A DNA stretch of 64,000 nucleotides from Candidatus Geothermocultor quzhuomuensis (GTDB taxonomy: Bacteria > Actinomycetota > Aquicultoria > Geothermocultorales > Geothermocultoraceae), in NCBI GenBank assembly GCA_015711795.1, contig JACVJC010000002.1, forward strand, positions 58,115 to 122,114. The letters run 5' to 3'. The notes under the pieces were generated by a model. It did no database searches. It was not told where the DNA came from and saw nothing but the letters and a program-made list of their open reading frames with translations. A program made the position numbers and the translations under genes. This document shows, piece after piece, positions 40,931-50,503 of this stretch (positions are counted from its first letter, which is position 1; each line of letters opens with the position of its first letter).

Positions 40931-42604
40931 TTGAAAAAAAATTCTCTATGGTTAACAATCTTTATAATTACTGCTTTATCAGTCTCTGTTGTCGCTGGCT
41001 GCCAAAGGAAGGAAAAACTCTCCAGGGAATCTTTAACTGAGGGAAAACCTGTTAAAGGGGGCCAAATTATCTATGGAATGCTTGAGGAACCTGATAAACT
41101 TGACCCCTATAGCTCTCAAATGCTTTCTTCCGCTAATGTTTGCAACCTTTGCTTTGATGGCTTAATTAAGGTTGATAATGAGTCAAGGGTAATTTCCTGG
41201 TTGGCTGAAGAGGTTCCGACCATTGCTAATGGGGGAATATCGGAAGACGGCTTAACCATTACTTATAAACTTAAAAAGGCTATCAAGTGGCAAGATGGCA
41301 AGCCTTTAACTTCGGGTGATGTCAAGTTTACCTGGGAGGTAATAATGGGTAAGCATGGCAAATACACCCCTGTTACAACAATTGGCTATGATAGGGTGGA
41401 ATTAGTTAAAACTCCAGATGAAAGGACGGTTATTTTTCATCTCAAAGAAGTTTATGCTCCTTTTGTTAATACCCTTTTTCAATTTGCGATTTTCCCAAAG
41501 CACCTTTTAGAAAAATCTCAAGACCTCAATAAAGACTCTTTTTTCCGAAGGCCAGTTGGATCAGGTCCATTTAAAATAAAAGAGTGGAAAAGTGGAGAAT
41601 ATATTATTGCTGAAGCTAATAGCAACTACTTCTTGGGTCGACCCAATCTAGATAGAATCATTATCAAGTTTATTCCTGACGACAATACTCTTTTTACACA
41701 AATGAGGACAGGTGAAATTGATGTTTGGGAAATGGTTCCGCCAACGATGAGTCAACAAGCTGAACAAATTAAGGAAGCAAAACTTTATAAAACAACTGCT
41801 GTTAATTATGAAAATTATGCCTTTAATCATAGCAACCCAATTCTTTCAGACAAAAGGGTAAGAAAAGCTCTTTGGTATGGAACGGACATTAAAACAATTT
41901 TAGAGAAGCTTTATCCCGATTCTGACCCCAGCATTGCTGTTACTGACCAATATCCTAAAAGTTGGGCTTATAACAAAAACTTAAAGCCTTATCCTTACGA
42001 CCCTCAAAAAGCTAAGAAATTACTGGAAAAAGCAGGGTGGAAAGATGTTGATGGCGATGGTATTAGGGAAAAGAATGGGAAGAAACTCACTCTTACAATC
42101 TCAGCTCCTAGTGGCAAGAAAGATAGGGAGCAGAAAGAGGAAATTTTACAGGAGCAGTGGAGAAAAATTGGGGTTGATTTAAAGATAAAGAATTATGACT
42201 CTTTAACTCTTTTCGGTTCTTTTGAAGAGGGGGGAATCCTTACCACTGGAAAGTATGATGTTGCTATTTTTGCTTGGATAGCGGGGGTTGACCCTGATGA
42301 CTCTTCTTTATGGAGCATCGATCAGATTCCATCAAAAGAAAATCCCTCAGGGCAAAATTCTTATTTTTATCGAAATCCGAAGATTGACAGACTTTGTAAA
42401 GAAGCAGTAAAAACAATGAATCAAGAGAAACGCAAGAAATATTATTGGCGAATTCAAGAGATTCTCTACGAAGATGCTGTAACTATCTTTGAAAGATATT
42501 GGGTTGATTTAAACTCTGCTACCCTAAAACTTCATCAGTTTAAGCCTAATCCAACTAACCAAGGGCATATGTGGAACGTTTACGAGTGGTGGAAAGAAAA
42601 GTAG
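40931..42604 (+). CDS. ABC-transporter peptide-binding lipoprotein (SBP family 5)
   Basis: 557-aa solute-binding protein of the DppA/OppA family. Lipoprotein signal with lipobox SVVAGC followed by a charged linker. SBP_bac_5 features are FDGLIKVDNES, TYKLKKAIKWQDGKPLTSGDVKFTWEVI, RPVGSGPFKIKEW, WYGTDIKTIL. Delivers oligopeptides, or another substrate such as nickel or sugars, to the permeases encoded next. TTG start 53 bases after secG. First of five import genes. Confidence 0.92.
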   Translation: MKKNSLWLTIFIITALSVSVVAGCQRKEKLSRESLTEGKPVKGGQIIYGMLEEPDKLDPYSSQMLSSANVCNLCFDGLIKVDNESRVISWLAEEVPTIANGGISEDGLTITYKLKKAIKWQDGKPLTSGDVKFTWEVIMGKHGKYTPVTTIGYDRVELVKTPDERTVIFHLKEVYAPFVNTLFQFAIFPKHLLEKSQDLNKDSFFRRPVGSGPFKIKEWKSGEYIIAEANSNYFLGRPNLDRIIIKFIPDDNTLFTQMRTGEIDVWEMVPPTMSQQAEQIKEAKLYKTTAVNYENYAFNHSNPILSDKRVRKALWYGTDIKTILEKLYPDSDPSIAVTDQYPKSWAYNKNLKPYPYDPQKAKKLLEKAGWKDVDGDGIREKNGKKLTLTISAPSGKKDREQKEEILQEQWRKIGVDLKIKNYDSLTLFGSFEEGGILTTGKYDVAIFAWIAGVDPDDSSLWSIDQIPSKENPSGQNSYFYRNPKIDRLCKEAVKTMNQEKRKKYYWRIQEILYEDAVTIFERYWVDLNSATLKLHQFKPNPTNQGHMWNVYEWWKEK

Positions 42605-42614
42605 GGAAGTAACT

Positions 42615-43571
42615 TTGGGGTTTTATTTAAAAAGGAGATTGCTTCAAACGATACCACTTCTTTTAATAATTGCAATTCTTTGTTTTATTCTAATTCATCA
42701 AACGCCAGGGGGTCCTCTTTCCGTTTATACTTTTGGCAGAAAGATTGCTCCTAGGGATATTGAAAGAATTAAGGATTCACTCGGATTAAACAAGCCATTA
42801 TACTGGCAATTTTTTTACTGGCTTCGACAAGTTGTTTTTTATGGGGATTTAGGCTATTCTTATGTAACCTGGCAGCCAGTGAGTAAATTAATTTGGGAAA
42901 GACTTCCTAACACAGTGATTCTTATGTTTTCTGCGCTTTTTCTCTCAATTCTTTTTGCTTTCCCCATTGGAATTTTTTCTGCTCTTAAAAAGTATTCTTT
43001 ATTTGATTATGTTGCAACTACTTTTTCCTTTATTGGTTATTCGATTCCTATTTTTTGGCTTGGCTTAATGGCTCAATTGGTTTTCTCAGTGAAGTTAGGT
43101 CTTTTGCCAAGTGGCGGGGTTAGAACACCAGGATTACCTTTTAATCTCCTTGATCGTATAAAGTATCTTGTTTTACCCAGTTTTGTTTTGGCTTTAACTT
43201 TTATTGCTAGCTGGAGCCGTTACATGCGCGCTAGTCTTTTGGGGAAACTTAGAGAGAATTATGTGATTACGGCGAGGGCTAAAGGGTTAAGTGAAGTGGC
43301 TATTCTTTTTAAACATGTTTTAAGAAATGCTCTCATTCCAGTTGTGACTATCGTAGGCTTGCAGCTTCCTCTCATTTTTAGCGGGGCTGTTATCACTGAG
43401 ACTATTTTTGCCTGGCCTGGGATAGGACGCCTTTTGTTTCATGCTTTGCTTCGACGAGATTATCCTCTTATTCAGGGGATTTTGCTCATCTCATCTTTAG
43501 TTGTCATTTTAAGCAATCTTTTGGCTGATATAGCTTATGCTTATATTAATCCCAGGATTCGATATGAATAA
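42615..43571 (+). CDS. ABC-transporter permease, DppB/OppB type
   Basis: 318-aa inner membrane subunit with six helices. An N-terminal PGGPL segment is typical of DppB, and the EAA loop is ITARAKGLSEVAILFKHVLRNAL with RYMRASLL before it. TTG start 10 bases after the binding protein stop. Pairs with the next permease. Confidence 0.93.
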   Translation: MGFYLKRRLLQTIPLLLIIAILCFILIHQTPGGPLSVYTFGRKIAPRDIERIKDSLGLNKPLYWQFFYWLRQVVFYGDLGYSYVTWQPVSKLIWERLPNTVILMFSALFLSILFAFPIGIFSALKKYSLFDYVATTFSFIGYSIPIFWLGLMAQLVFSVKLGLLPSGGVRTPGLPFNLLDRIKYLVLPSFVLALTFIASWSRYMRASLLGKLRENYVITARAKGLSEVAILFKHVLRNALIPVVTIVGLQLPLIFSGAVITETIFAWPGIGRLLFHALLRRDYPLIQGILLISSLVVILSNLLADIAYAYINPRIRYE

Positions 43572-44442
43572 AAGAGATAAAAATTTAACTATCTCAACTT
43601 TCCCTACAGGAATTTTTCTTGAGGTTTGGAGAAGATATAAAAGACACAAGATGGCTTTGGTCTGCTCTTTCATCCTCATTTTTCTTTATTTATTAATGAT
43701 TTTAGCTCCTTGGATTACCCCTAACCCCAACCAACAAGACCTATCCAATAGATACTCTCCACCTAGTCTAAAACACTGGTTAGGTACAGATGAACTCGGG
43801 AGAGACTTTTTGGCTCGCTTGATTCATGGAGCTAGGGTTTCTTTGACAATTGCTTTTACAGCTGTTTTAATTGCTTTACTTTTTGGAATATTGGTTGGCT
43901 CCATCGCTGGTTATTATGGTGGATTTATTGACAATTTTTTAATGAGGTTTGTTGATATTATGCTAACTCTCCCTGAGCTTCCTCTACTTTTAATTTTAGC
44001 TGTCTTGATTGGGGCAAATTTTCTTACTATTTCCCTTTTTATTGCTGCTTTTTCTTGGATGACCGTTGCTCGTTTAGTTAGAGCTGAATTTCTTGGTTTA
44101 AAGAAAAAAGAGTTTATTGAGGCAGCCATAGCGCTTGGAGCTTCAAGCTGGAGAATAATTTTTCGTCACCTTTTACCCAACTCTTTAGCACCAGTAATTG
44201 TTGCAGCTACTTTAGGGATTGCTGATGCTATTTTAATCGAGTCAGCTCTTAGTTTTTTAGGTTTTGGAGTTCAACCACCTACTCCCAGCTGGGGAAATAT
44301 GTTAACAAATGCACACGATTTCCTTTGGCGAGCTCCTTATCTTGCTATTTTCCCTGGTCTTTTTATTGCTTTAACTGTTTTATCCTTCAACTATGTTGGT
44401 GATGGCTTGAGAGATGCTCTTGACCCTTTTTTAAAGGAGTGA
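43564..44442 (+). CDS. ABC-transporter permease, DppC/OppC type
   Basis: 292-aa permease with an N-terminal OppC segment (RYKRHKMALVCSFILIFL), HWLGTDELGRDFLARLIHGAR, and EAA loop EAAIALGASSWRIIFRHLLPN. The track starts at 43537, but ATG 43564 after CAGGA gives the standard N terminus MNKRDKN and overlaps the upstream gene by 8 bases. Confidence 0.93.
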   Translation: MNKRDKNLTISTFPTGIFLEVWRRYKRHKMALVCSFILIFLYLLMILAPWITPNPNQQDLSNRYSPPSLKHWLGTDELGRDFLARLIHGARVSLTIAFTAVLIALLFGILVGSIAGYYGGFIDNFLMRFVDIMLTLPELPLLLILAVLIGANFLTISLFIAAFSWMTVARLVRAEFLGLKKKEFIEAAIALGASSWRIIFRHLLPNSLAPVIVAATLGIADAILIESALSFLGFGVQPPTPSWGNMLTNAHDFLWRAPYLAIFPGLFIALTVLSFNYVGDGLRDALDPFLKE

Positions 44443-44449
44443 AAGGACG

Positions 44450-45445
44450 ATGCAACCTTTAATTGAGGTTGATAACTTAAAAACTTATTTTTTCTTAAAT
44501 GAAGGAATCTTAAAGGCAGTTGATGGCGTCAGTTTTTCTCTAAAGAAAGGAGAAGTTTTAGGAATAGTTGGTGAATCAGGTTGCGGGAAAACTGTTACTG
44601 CTCTATCAATTCTTCGTTTAGTCTCTCCACCAGGCCAAATTGTTCAAGGGAAAGTTCTTTTTAAGGGGACGGATTTAATTACCTTAAAGGAAGAAGAAAT
44701 GAGAAAAATCAGGGGGAACCGAATTGCTATGATTTTCCAAGATCCGATGACTTTTCTCAATCCTTCTTTTAACATTGTTAATCAAGTAAGCGAAGTTATC
44801 CTCCTTCATCAAAATGTTTCAAAAAAAGAAGCTTTTGAAAAAGGAGTTAATTTGCTTGAGAAGGTCGGAATACCCCGAGCCAGGGAGAGAGCTTTTAACT
44901 ATCCTCATCAATTAAGTGGAGGGATGAGGCAACGAGTAATGATTGCTATGGCTCTTTCTTGCCAACCTGATTTGCTTTTAGCTGACGAACCAACAACAGC
45001 TTTAGATGTAACCATTCAAGCTCAAATACTTGATTTGATTAAAGAAATTCAAAAGGAGACACATTCTTCTCTTATTCTTATTACTCATAATTTAGGATTA
45101 GTGGCAGGAGTTTCTTCTAACTACGTGATGGTGATGTATGCAGGGCGAACAGTTGAATATGGACGAATTGAGCAAATATTTTATCATTCAGCCCATCCTT
45201 ATACCTTTTCTTTATTGAAGGCTTTCCCTCATCTTGACCAAGGATCCAAAGTTAAATTTAAGCCAATCAAAGGTTTACCACCTAATTTAATTAATCTTCC
45301 TGAAGGTTGCTCTTTTAATCCAAGATGCGAATGGGCGAGAAAAAAGTGCCTAAAGTTAGCTCCGAAGCTGGTGGAAATTTTCCCAGAGCATTTAGTTGCA
45401 TGCCATTTCCCCCTCCTTCGTAGCAGACCTTCTTCTCGTAGTTGA
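44450..45445 (+). CDS. ABC-transporter ATPase, DppD/OppD type
   Basis: 331-aa ATPase. Walker [10 protein letters not shown], signature [15 protein letters not shown], Walker [13 protein letters not shown], and the C-terminal oligopeptide-type domain with a Cys cluster ([15 protein letters not shown]...VACHF) that in this family can hold an iron-sulfur cluster. GGAG-like site before the ATG. Confidence 0.94.
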   Translation: MQPLIEVDNLKTYFFLNEGILKAVDGVSFSLKKGEVLGIVGESGCGKTVTALSILRLVSPPGQIVQGKVLFKGTDLITLKEEEMRKIRGNRIAMIFQDPMTFLNPSFNIVNQVSEVILLHQNVSKKEAFEKGVNLLEKVGIPRARERAFNYPHQLSGGMRQRVMIAMALSCQPDLLLADEPTTALDVTIQAQILDLIKEIQKETHSSLILITHNLGLVAGVSSNYVMVMYAGRTVEYGRIEQIFYHSAHPYTFSLLKAFPHLDQGSKVKFKPIKGLPPNLINLPEGCSFNPRCEWARKKCLKLAPKLVEIFPEHLVACHFPLLRSRPSSRS

Positions 45446-45618
45446 GGTGAATGAATGTGAAGATGGCTTTCCTGGGGCTTTAGGGGGCGAAGTTAAGTGT
45501 GTTTCGGAGGGTGTCACATCAGTACTTTTTTCTCTATTAGTGGAGTGGTGATAAAAATACCATGGGGATGTGGCAAGGAGGGCCCCACATTGGAACTTAA
45601 TCTTAAAGGAGTTAAAGG
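45446..45618. other. Spacer with hairpin between ABC ATPase genes
   Basis: 173 bases in an otherwise tightly packed operon. Contains ATGTGG-caaggagggcc-CCACAT extended by outer CCA/TGG. No T-run, so RNA processing or stability control is more likely than termination. Confidence 0.4.
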
Positions 45619-46611
45619 GTGAAAGAGATTCTTCAAGTCGAAAATGTGACTAAAAAATACTTATTTTCTAGAGGGTTAATTTTTCAAAAGAAGATTAGTG
45701 AGATTAAAGCAGTTGATAGGGTTTCTTTTTCAATTGAGAGAGGAGAAACATTTGGCTTAGTTGGTGAAACCGGTTGCGGAAAATCAACCATTGCTCGTCT
45801 TATTTTAGGCCTAATTCAACCTGACAAGGGGGACATATATTTTGAAGGTCAGAACATTAACTTAATTTCTAGAAGGAAACTTAATCTTTTGAGAAGAAAA
45901 ATGCAACTTATTTTTCAAGACCCTTTTGCTTCTTTAAATCCCCGAATGACAGTAGCTGAAATTATCTCTGAGCCATTTATCATCCATAATGTAGGAACTA
46001 AAAAAGAGAGAAGGAAGAGAGTTTACGAGCTTTTAGAAATTGTTGGATTAAATCGTGATGATGTAATGAGATATCCTCATGAATTTAGTGGAGGACAACA
46101 GCAAAGGATTGGAATTGCTCGAGCTTTGGCTCTTTACCCCCGCTTAATTGTCTGTGATGAACCAGTTTCTGCTTTGGATCTTTCAATTCAAGCTCAAATC
46201 TTAAATTTGCTTATTGAGATTCAAGAAAGATTTAAATTAACTTACCTTTTTATTTCCCATGATTTAAGTGTGGTTAAAAATGTAAGCGACCGTGTTGCTG
46301 TTATGTATTTAGGGAAGATAGTTGAGTTAGCTAAGACCTCAGAGATCTATAATTTTCCTTATCATCCTTATACAAGGGCTTTAATTTCAGCCATTCCTCA
46401 GCTTAGCCCTCGTCAGGAAAGAAGACAAAGAATAATTTTAAGGGGCGAGGTACCTAAGGGGGAGGAAGGTTCTTCTGGCTGTCGCTTTGCTAGTCGCTGT
46501 TGGAAAAAAGAAGATATTTGTATTGATGTTGAACCTAAATTTCAAGAGTTTTCACCAAATCATTGGGTTGCTTGCTACTTTCCAGAGGTTTCTCGTTATC
46601 TGACATTTTAA
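45619..46611 (+). CDS. ABC-transporter ATPase, DppF/OppF type
   Basis: 330-aa second ATPase. Walker A GETGCGKST, signature FSGGQQQRIGIARAL, Walker B LIVCDEPVSALD, oligopeptide C-terminal domain with GCRFASRCWKKEDIC...WVACYF. Starts with GTG 7 bases after AAAGGAGTTAAAG. Completes the five-gene importer. Confidence 0.94.
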   Translation: MKEILQVENVTKKYLFSRGLIFQKKISEIKAVDRVSFSIERGETFGLVGETGCGKSTIARLILGLIQPDKGDIYFEGQNINLISRRKLNLLRRKMQLIFQDPFASLNPRMTVAEIISEPFIIHNVGTKKERRKRVYELLEIVGLNRDDVMRYPHEFSGGQQQRIGIARALALYPRLIVCDEPVSALDLSIQAQILNLLIEIQERFKLTYLFISHDLSVVKNVSDRVAVMYLGKIVELAKTSEIYNFPYHPYTRALISAIPQLSPRQERRQRIILRGEVPKGEEGSSGCRFASRCWKKEDICIDVEPKFQEFSPNHWVACYFPEVSRYLTF

Positions 46612-46753
46612 ACAGCGGGGTTGAAAAGCAACAACTCAAACCGCAAAATTTAAGTTGGGCTTAGTTAGTAGTATTCTTAAGAGAAATTTGATAAAATTTA
46701 ATTACTTATTAGCTGTTGAACTCGTGAGTTTGTAATTTTTTGCAAGTTAGTGT

Positions 46754-46840
46754 GTCGGAGTGGCGGAATTGGCAGACGCGCTGTCTTGAGGGGGCAGTGC
46801 TGGCAACAGTGTGCGGGTTCAAATCCCGCCTCCGACACCA
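46754..46840 (+). tRNA. tRNA-Leu (GAG)
   Basis: Acceptor GTCGGAG/CTCCGAC, D-arm GCGGAATTGGCAGACGC, anticodon loop TTGAGGG with GAG, long variable arm (class II), T-arm GCGGGTTCAAATCCCGC. CCA is encoded. Confidence 0.95.
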
Positions 46841-46981
46841 AAAATAAATATGGGTTAAAATAGAGATTTTTTTTTTAACTGTTAATAATTTTGTTTTTAC
46901 TTGCTAATTGTGTAATTTTTTGATACTTTTTTAACTATATTTTAAAGATGGTTTGTGAAGGGGCAGAAAAGTTGGTAAGGG

Positions 46982-47701
46982 ATGGCAGAGGTTAGGAAAG
47001 AAGTAGAAGTAAGTCATGATGTAGATTTAAATTTAATTAAGAAGGTAAAAAGGCAAAGAAGGCTTATCTTTATTTTAATTTTAATTAGCTTAATTTTGTT
47101 TTATTACATTTGTTTTGAAAAATATCAAGAAAGAGTAAGAAAAATTCAACTTGAACGAGGCCAAGGCCTCATTACAATTGGCCAATACGAAAAAGCCATT
47201 ATTGAAATAAAAAAAGCAATTTTACTTCGCCCTAATGACCCTTTTGCTCATTTTCTTTTAGCCCAGAGCCATTTAGCCAGAAATCAGTTAGAAGATGCTC
47301 GAAGAGAATATGAGGTGGTTGTTTCGCTTGGAAGTGCTAACGCTGATACTTACTTTAATTTAGCCTTTATTTACCGGATTAAGGATGATGAATATAAGGC
47401 AATGAAATACGCTAAAAAAGCAATTAAATTAAAACCAAATTATACAGCTGCTCATTTACTCTTAGCTGATGTATATGTGGCACTTAAGAAGTGGAAAGAG
47501 GCTCTTTTAATCTATGATAATTTAGTTACATATAAGCCTCCGGGCTGGAATATAGCTGAATTTTATATTAGGAAAGGGCTGGTTCACGCTGAATCAGGAG
47601 ATATGGAAAGTGCTCGACAGGCTTGGCTAGAAGCATTAAAAATTGACCCTAAAAGCAAGGATGCAAGCCGTCTTATTAAGGAATATAAAGGCTCAAAGTA
47701 A
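46982..47701 (+). CDS. Membrane-anchored TPR protein
   Basis: 239 aa: a cytoplasmic basic segment, one membrane helix (LIFILILISLILFYYIC, about residues 29-45), then about four TPR motifs (LITIGQYEKAIIEIKKAILLRPNDPFAHFLLA; AFIYRIKDDEYKAMKYAKKAIKLKPN; WKEALLIYDNLV; GDMESARQAWLEALKIDP). Scaffold for protein contacts at the membrane; partners unknown. ATG. Confidence 0.82.
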   Translation: MAEVRKEVEVSHDVDLNLIKKVKRQRRLIFILILISLILFYYICFEKYQERVRKIQLERGQGLITIGQYEKAIIEIKKAILLRPNDPFAHFLLAQSHLARNQLEDARREYEVVVSLGSANADTYFNLAFIYRIKDDEYKAMKYAKKAIKLKPNYTAAHLLLADVYVALKKWKEALLIYDNLVTYKPPGWNIAEFYIRKGLVHAESGDMESARQAWLEALKIDPKSKDASRLIKEYKGSK

Positions 47702-47789
47702 TTTTGCAGCTTACTTTATTGCTCCCTTAAAATGGAGAAATTTATAAGAGTGTGTTAAGATATTAGAAAAAATATGGAGGCTAAGGGAA

Positions 47790-48143
47790 ATGAAAAAATG
47801 GACTTTAATTTTATTATTTATATTTTTTATATTTTTACTTTTTAATGTCGGATGCCTTGGAAAGGAGAAAGTAAAATTTTTTAAAGTTACTGAAAAAAAT
47901 TTAGTGGCTAGCCCCTCTAGTAAAGCGATTGTAGAGGGAAAAATTAGGAATGAGGGGAAGGAAAGCATAAATACTGTTTTAATAAAGGCTCAGTTGATTG
48001 AAGAAGGCGGTAACATTTTGGAGGAACCATATGAAATGGTTGGACCAATTCAGCCAGGGGAAGAAATTCCATTTAAACTCAATAGCTATACTGATTATTA
48101 TCGAGTCAAGAAATTTAAAGTTTTTATCGACTCAGCTGATTAA
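47790..48143 (+). CDS. FxLYD-domain lipoprotein
   Basis: 117 aa. Lipoprotein signal (KKWTLILLFIFFIFLLFNVGC) with lipobox FNVGC, then a single beta domain with VEGKIRNEGKESINTVLIKAQLIEEGG...EPYEMVGPIQPGEEIPFKL, the FxLYD pattern also present at the C terminus of the cwb2 surface protein. Outer face of the membrane; function unknown. GGAGG upstream of the ATG. Confidence 0.78.
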   Translation: MKKWTLILLFIFFIFLLFNVGCLGKEKVKFFKVTEKNLVASPSSKAIVEGKIRNEGKESINTVLIKAQLIEEGGNILEEPYEMVGPIQPGEEIPFKLNSYTDYYRVKKFKVFIDSAD

Positions 48144-48191
48144 GCTAAAAGAGTCCCCAAACTTTTTTATCTTTTTTAGGCGAGTGGAGGG

Positions 48192-48833
48192 ATGTTTTTG
48201 TCTAAATTAAAAATTCTTCTCGCTGATGACCACAAATTAATCAGGGAAGGAATAGGGTTACTTTTAAAAGATATTCCTAATATAGTGATTGTCGGCGAAG
48301 CAACTAATGGAAAAGAAGCGGTTGAAAAAGCTAATGAATTAAAACCGGACCTAATTTTAATGGATGTTCAGATGCCAGAAATGGATGGTTTAGAAGCAAC
48401 AAGAAGGGTAAAAGAAAATAACCCTATGACTAGGGTAATTATTTTGACAGTTTTTGGGGAGGAAGAGTTAGTTAAAGAAGCAGTGAGGTCTGGCGCTGAA
48501 GGTTATATTTTAAAGGATGTTTCTCGTGGTGAATTAATTCGGGCAATTCAAGAAGTAAGTGAGGGGAAAGCTCACATTCATCCTAAAGTTGCAAGGAGCA
48601 TTTTTGAGGGTTATCTTACTTTAACTTCAATTAAGAAAAAAGGCTTAACCGAACGGGAAAGAGAAATTCTTAACCTTATGTCCCAAGGGAAAACAAATAA
48701 AGAAATAGCTAGTGAGCTTTCTTTAAGCATCGAAACAATAAAAACTCATATTAGAAATATTTTTGAGAAGTTAGAAGCAGTAGATAGAGCTCAAGCAGTA
48801 GCAATTGCATTAAGAAAACATTTATTACAGTAA
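48192..48833 (+). CDS. NarL/LuxR-family response regulator
   Basis: 213 aa. Receiver domain with acidic pair LLADDHKL, phospho-Asp in DLILMDVQMPEMDG, Thr in ILTVFGEE and Lys in YILKDVSRGEL. C-terminal LuxR HTH: LTEREREILNLMSQGKTNKEIASELSLSIETIKTHIRNIFEKL. No kinase is adjacent. The HisKA_3 kinase at 10.5-12.4 kb is of the class that pairs with this regulator type (inference). The next gene lies 25 bases downstream and may be co-expressed. Confidence 0.92.
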   Translation: MFLSKLKILLADDHKLIREGIGLLLKDIPNIVIVGEATNGKEAVEKANELKPDLILMDVQMPEMDGLEATRRVKENNPMTRVIILTVFGEEELVKEAVRSGAEGYILKDVSRGELIRAIQEVSEGKAHIHPKVARSIFEGYLTLTSIKKKGLTEREREILNLMSQGKTNKEIASELSLSIETIKTHIRNIFEKLEAVDRAQAVAIALRKHLLQ

Positions 48834-48858
48834 AAGCAATAGGAAAGAGAGGAAGATA

Positions 48859-49557
48859 ATGGACGAAGAAGAACGAGAAAAAAAGAAAGAAGGGGAGGGA
48901 AAAGAGAAAGAGGGTCAAGAAAAATACAAGGTGCTTGAAGTTTTCGGTTTAGAATTGAAAGTTTCTAATCCTCGTTTAGCTAAGCTTTTAACGATGGAAG
49001 CTAAAGATGTACTTACTACTGATATAAGAGAATTAGGGGATAAAATAAGAAAAGCCGAAGCAGCGGTAGAGAAAGAGGGCATTAGCTCATTATCGGAAAT
49101 TTCTTCTTTAGAAAGTTATCATCAAGCTGTTGATTTTCTAGGACGGTCTCTTGATTTTGAAATTGACCTTAAAGGTATTTGGCGTTCCTCAACGGGTATA
49201 TTTTTATTAATTCACCCTGTTTTTGGTAAAGTAACATTCGAGAGAGCCAAAGAATATGTTATCGAGTTAGGAGAAAAGATAGAAGACTTTGGAGATGTAA
49301 GTGCTGGTCTTTTTGTTGTTACTGACAAACTAGCCTGTGACATTTTTAAAGCAGCTATAAGGGAGGAGAATCGATATCATCAAATAAGGGTTATTTCATA
49401 TGAAAATTTAGCGGCCATTTCAGCATTTAAGGAAGGGAAAGTTTTAACTCATAAGCAAGTAGTGAGCCTTTTAGTTCCCCTAGTAGAGATTGATGTTGGA
49501 GAATTAATTGATGTTATAAAAGCAATTTCCTCTTCTCATCGCAAACCTTTGGGATAG
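48859..49557 (+). CDS. Uncharacterised cytoplasmic protein
   Basis: 232 aa, no family recognised. A very charged N terminus (EEREKKKEGEGKEKEGQEKY) is followed by a helical segment (about 35-95) and an alpha/beta region (about 100-232: IFLLIHPVFGKVTFERAKEYVIELG, SAGLFVVTDKLACDIFKAAI, IRVISYENLAAISAF). The strand-helix pattern with VVTDKLACDIFKAA and RVISYENL slightly recalls restriction-endonuclease-like folds, but catalytic D-ExK residues cannot be assigned. GGAAG ribosome site. Follows the response regulator gene. Confidence 0.65.
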   Translation: MDEEEREKKKEGEGKEKEGQEKYKVLEVFGLELKVSNPRLAKLLTMEAKDVLTTDIRELGDKIRKAEAAVEKEGISSLSEISSLESYHQAVDFLGRSLDFEIDLKGIWRSSTGIFLLIHPVFGKVTFERAKEYVIELGEKIEDFGDVSAGLFVVTDKLACDIFKAAIREENRYHQIRVISYENLAAISAFKEGKVLTHKQVVSLLVPLVEIDVGELIDVIKAISSSHRKPLG

Positions 49558-49628
49558 ACATAGTTCAAAATCTTGAAAAAAAAATTTCAGTTGGTAAAAT
49601 TTTAAGGTTGAGATTTGAATTTAATTGA

Positions 49629-49704
49629 GCGGATGTGGCTCAGTTGGTAGAGCATCACCTTGCCAAGGTGAGGGTCGTGGGTTCAAGTCCCATCATCCGC
49701 TCCA
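49629..49704 (+). tRNA. tRNA-Gly (GCC)
   Basis: Acceptor GCGGATG/CATCCGC, D-arm GCTCAGTTGGTAGAGC, anticodon stem-loop TCACC-TTGCCAA-GGTGA, T-arm GTGGGTTCAAGTCCCAT; CCA encoded. Confidence 0.96.
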
Positions 49705-49919
49705 GAAATAAAAGTTTATTGTGATTTTTTGTTTTGCCCCATTTAATATCTACCAATCAAGGGATTTTAGTTTTAAGTTGATAAGCTTTATTCCAATTTT
49801 CTTGCAGGTAAGCCTGCTCAATGTAGTCAAGCGGTGAAACACAAATTGGATGTTGGGTAAAAATCCTGAAAATCTTTGTATTGAAATAAAAAAGTAATCG
49901 GCATTTATATTTATATATA

Positions 49920-49928
49920 TGCTAAAAT
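49920..49928 (+). promoter_or_regulatory. Extended -10 promoter before tRNA-Cys
   Basis: TGcTAAAAT about 50 bases before the tRNA; -35 not clear. Remaining parts of this 270-base gap show no gene. Confidence 0.35.
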
Positions 49929-49977
49929 AAGATGAGTATTTTTGCATTATCAAGCTTTTTACCTAGCTTTTAATGAC

Positions 49978-50052
49978 GGCGGCGTGGCCGAGTGGCTGAG
50001 GCAGGGGTCTGCAAAATCCCGTACAGCGGTTCAATTCCGCTCGCCGCCTCCA
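49978..50052 (+). tRNA. tRNA-Cys (GCA)
   Basis: Acceptor GGCGGCG/CGCCGCC, D-arm GCCGAGTGGCTGAGGC, anticodon loop CTGCAAA with GCA, T-arm AGCGGTTCAATTCCGCT; CCA encoded. Confidence 0.96.
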
Positions 50053-50210
50053 GGCAATCCCATAAAATCCTGAGGGTTTTAAAGACTAAAGAATCCTATA
50101 AAACGAAGAAGGATAGTTTTCTTCTTTTTTTATTTCTCAAATTGCTAAAATCTTTGATAGTTTGTATAATTCACTCAATAGGTTTCGAGGGCTAATGTTT
50201 AATAAATTTT

Positions 50211-50285
50211 GGGCGCTTAGCTCAGAGGGAGAGCGCTTGCTTGACGCGCAAGAGGTCATAGGTTCAAGTCCTATAGCGCCCACCA
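50211..50285 (+). tRNA. tRNA-Val (GAC)
   Basis: Acceptor GGGCGCT/AGCGCCC, D-arm GCTCAGAGGGAGAGC, anticodon stem-loop CTTGC-TTGACGC-GCAAG, T-arm ATAGGTTCAAGTCCTAT; CCA encoded. Confidence 0.96.
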
Positions 50286-50420
50286 TTTTTCTTTTTTGAA
50301 GCTAAGGATGATAGGCATTTGTCGCTGAAAATTATTTAGGGTGCTTTCTTAAAGCTTTTGTTATTCCTTCTTTACTTTTTGGGATTATCTTTTTGTTCTT
50401 GGTTTACTTTTACTTGAGTA

Positions 50421-50449
50421 TTTACTCTCCTCAAGAATTATGTTATAAA
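50421..50449 (+). promoter_or_regulatory. rpsO promoter
   Basis: TTTACT, 17-base spacer, TATAAA with TGt before it (extended -10). An inverted repeat CTTGAG/CTCAAG spans the -35. Confidence 0.5.
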
Positions 50450-50458
50450 TAAAATCTA

Positions 50459-50503
50459 CCTTAACTCAGATTATCGAGCGCCCGACGATTTTCTTGGTTA
50501 AGG
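50459..50503 (+). promoter_or_regulatory. rpsO leader hairpin, candidate S15 autoregulatory site
   Basis: CCTTAAC pairs exactly with GTTAAGG (50497-50503), enclosing ATCG/CGAT around the GC-rich loop AGCGCCCGA. It lies 20 bases before the rpsO start. S15 represses its own mRNA by binding leader structures in several bacteria; the structures differ between lineages, so this is inference from position and pairing. Confidence 0.45.
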
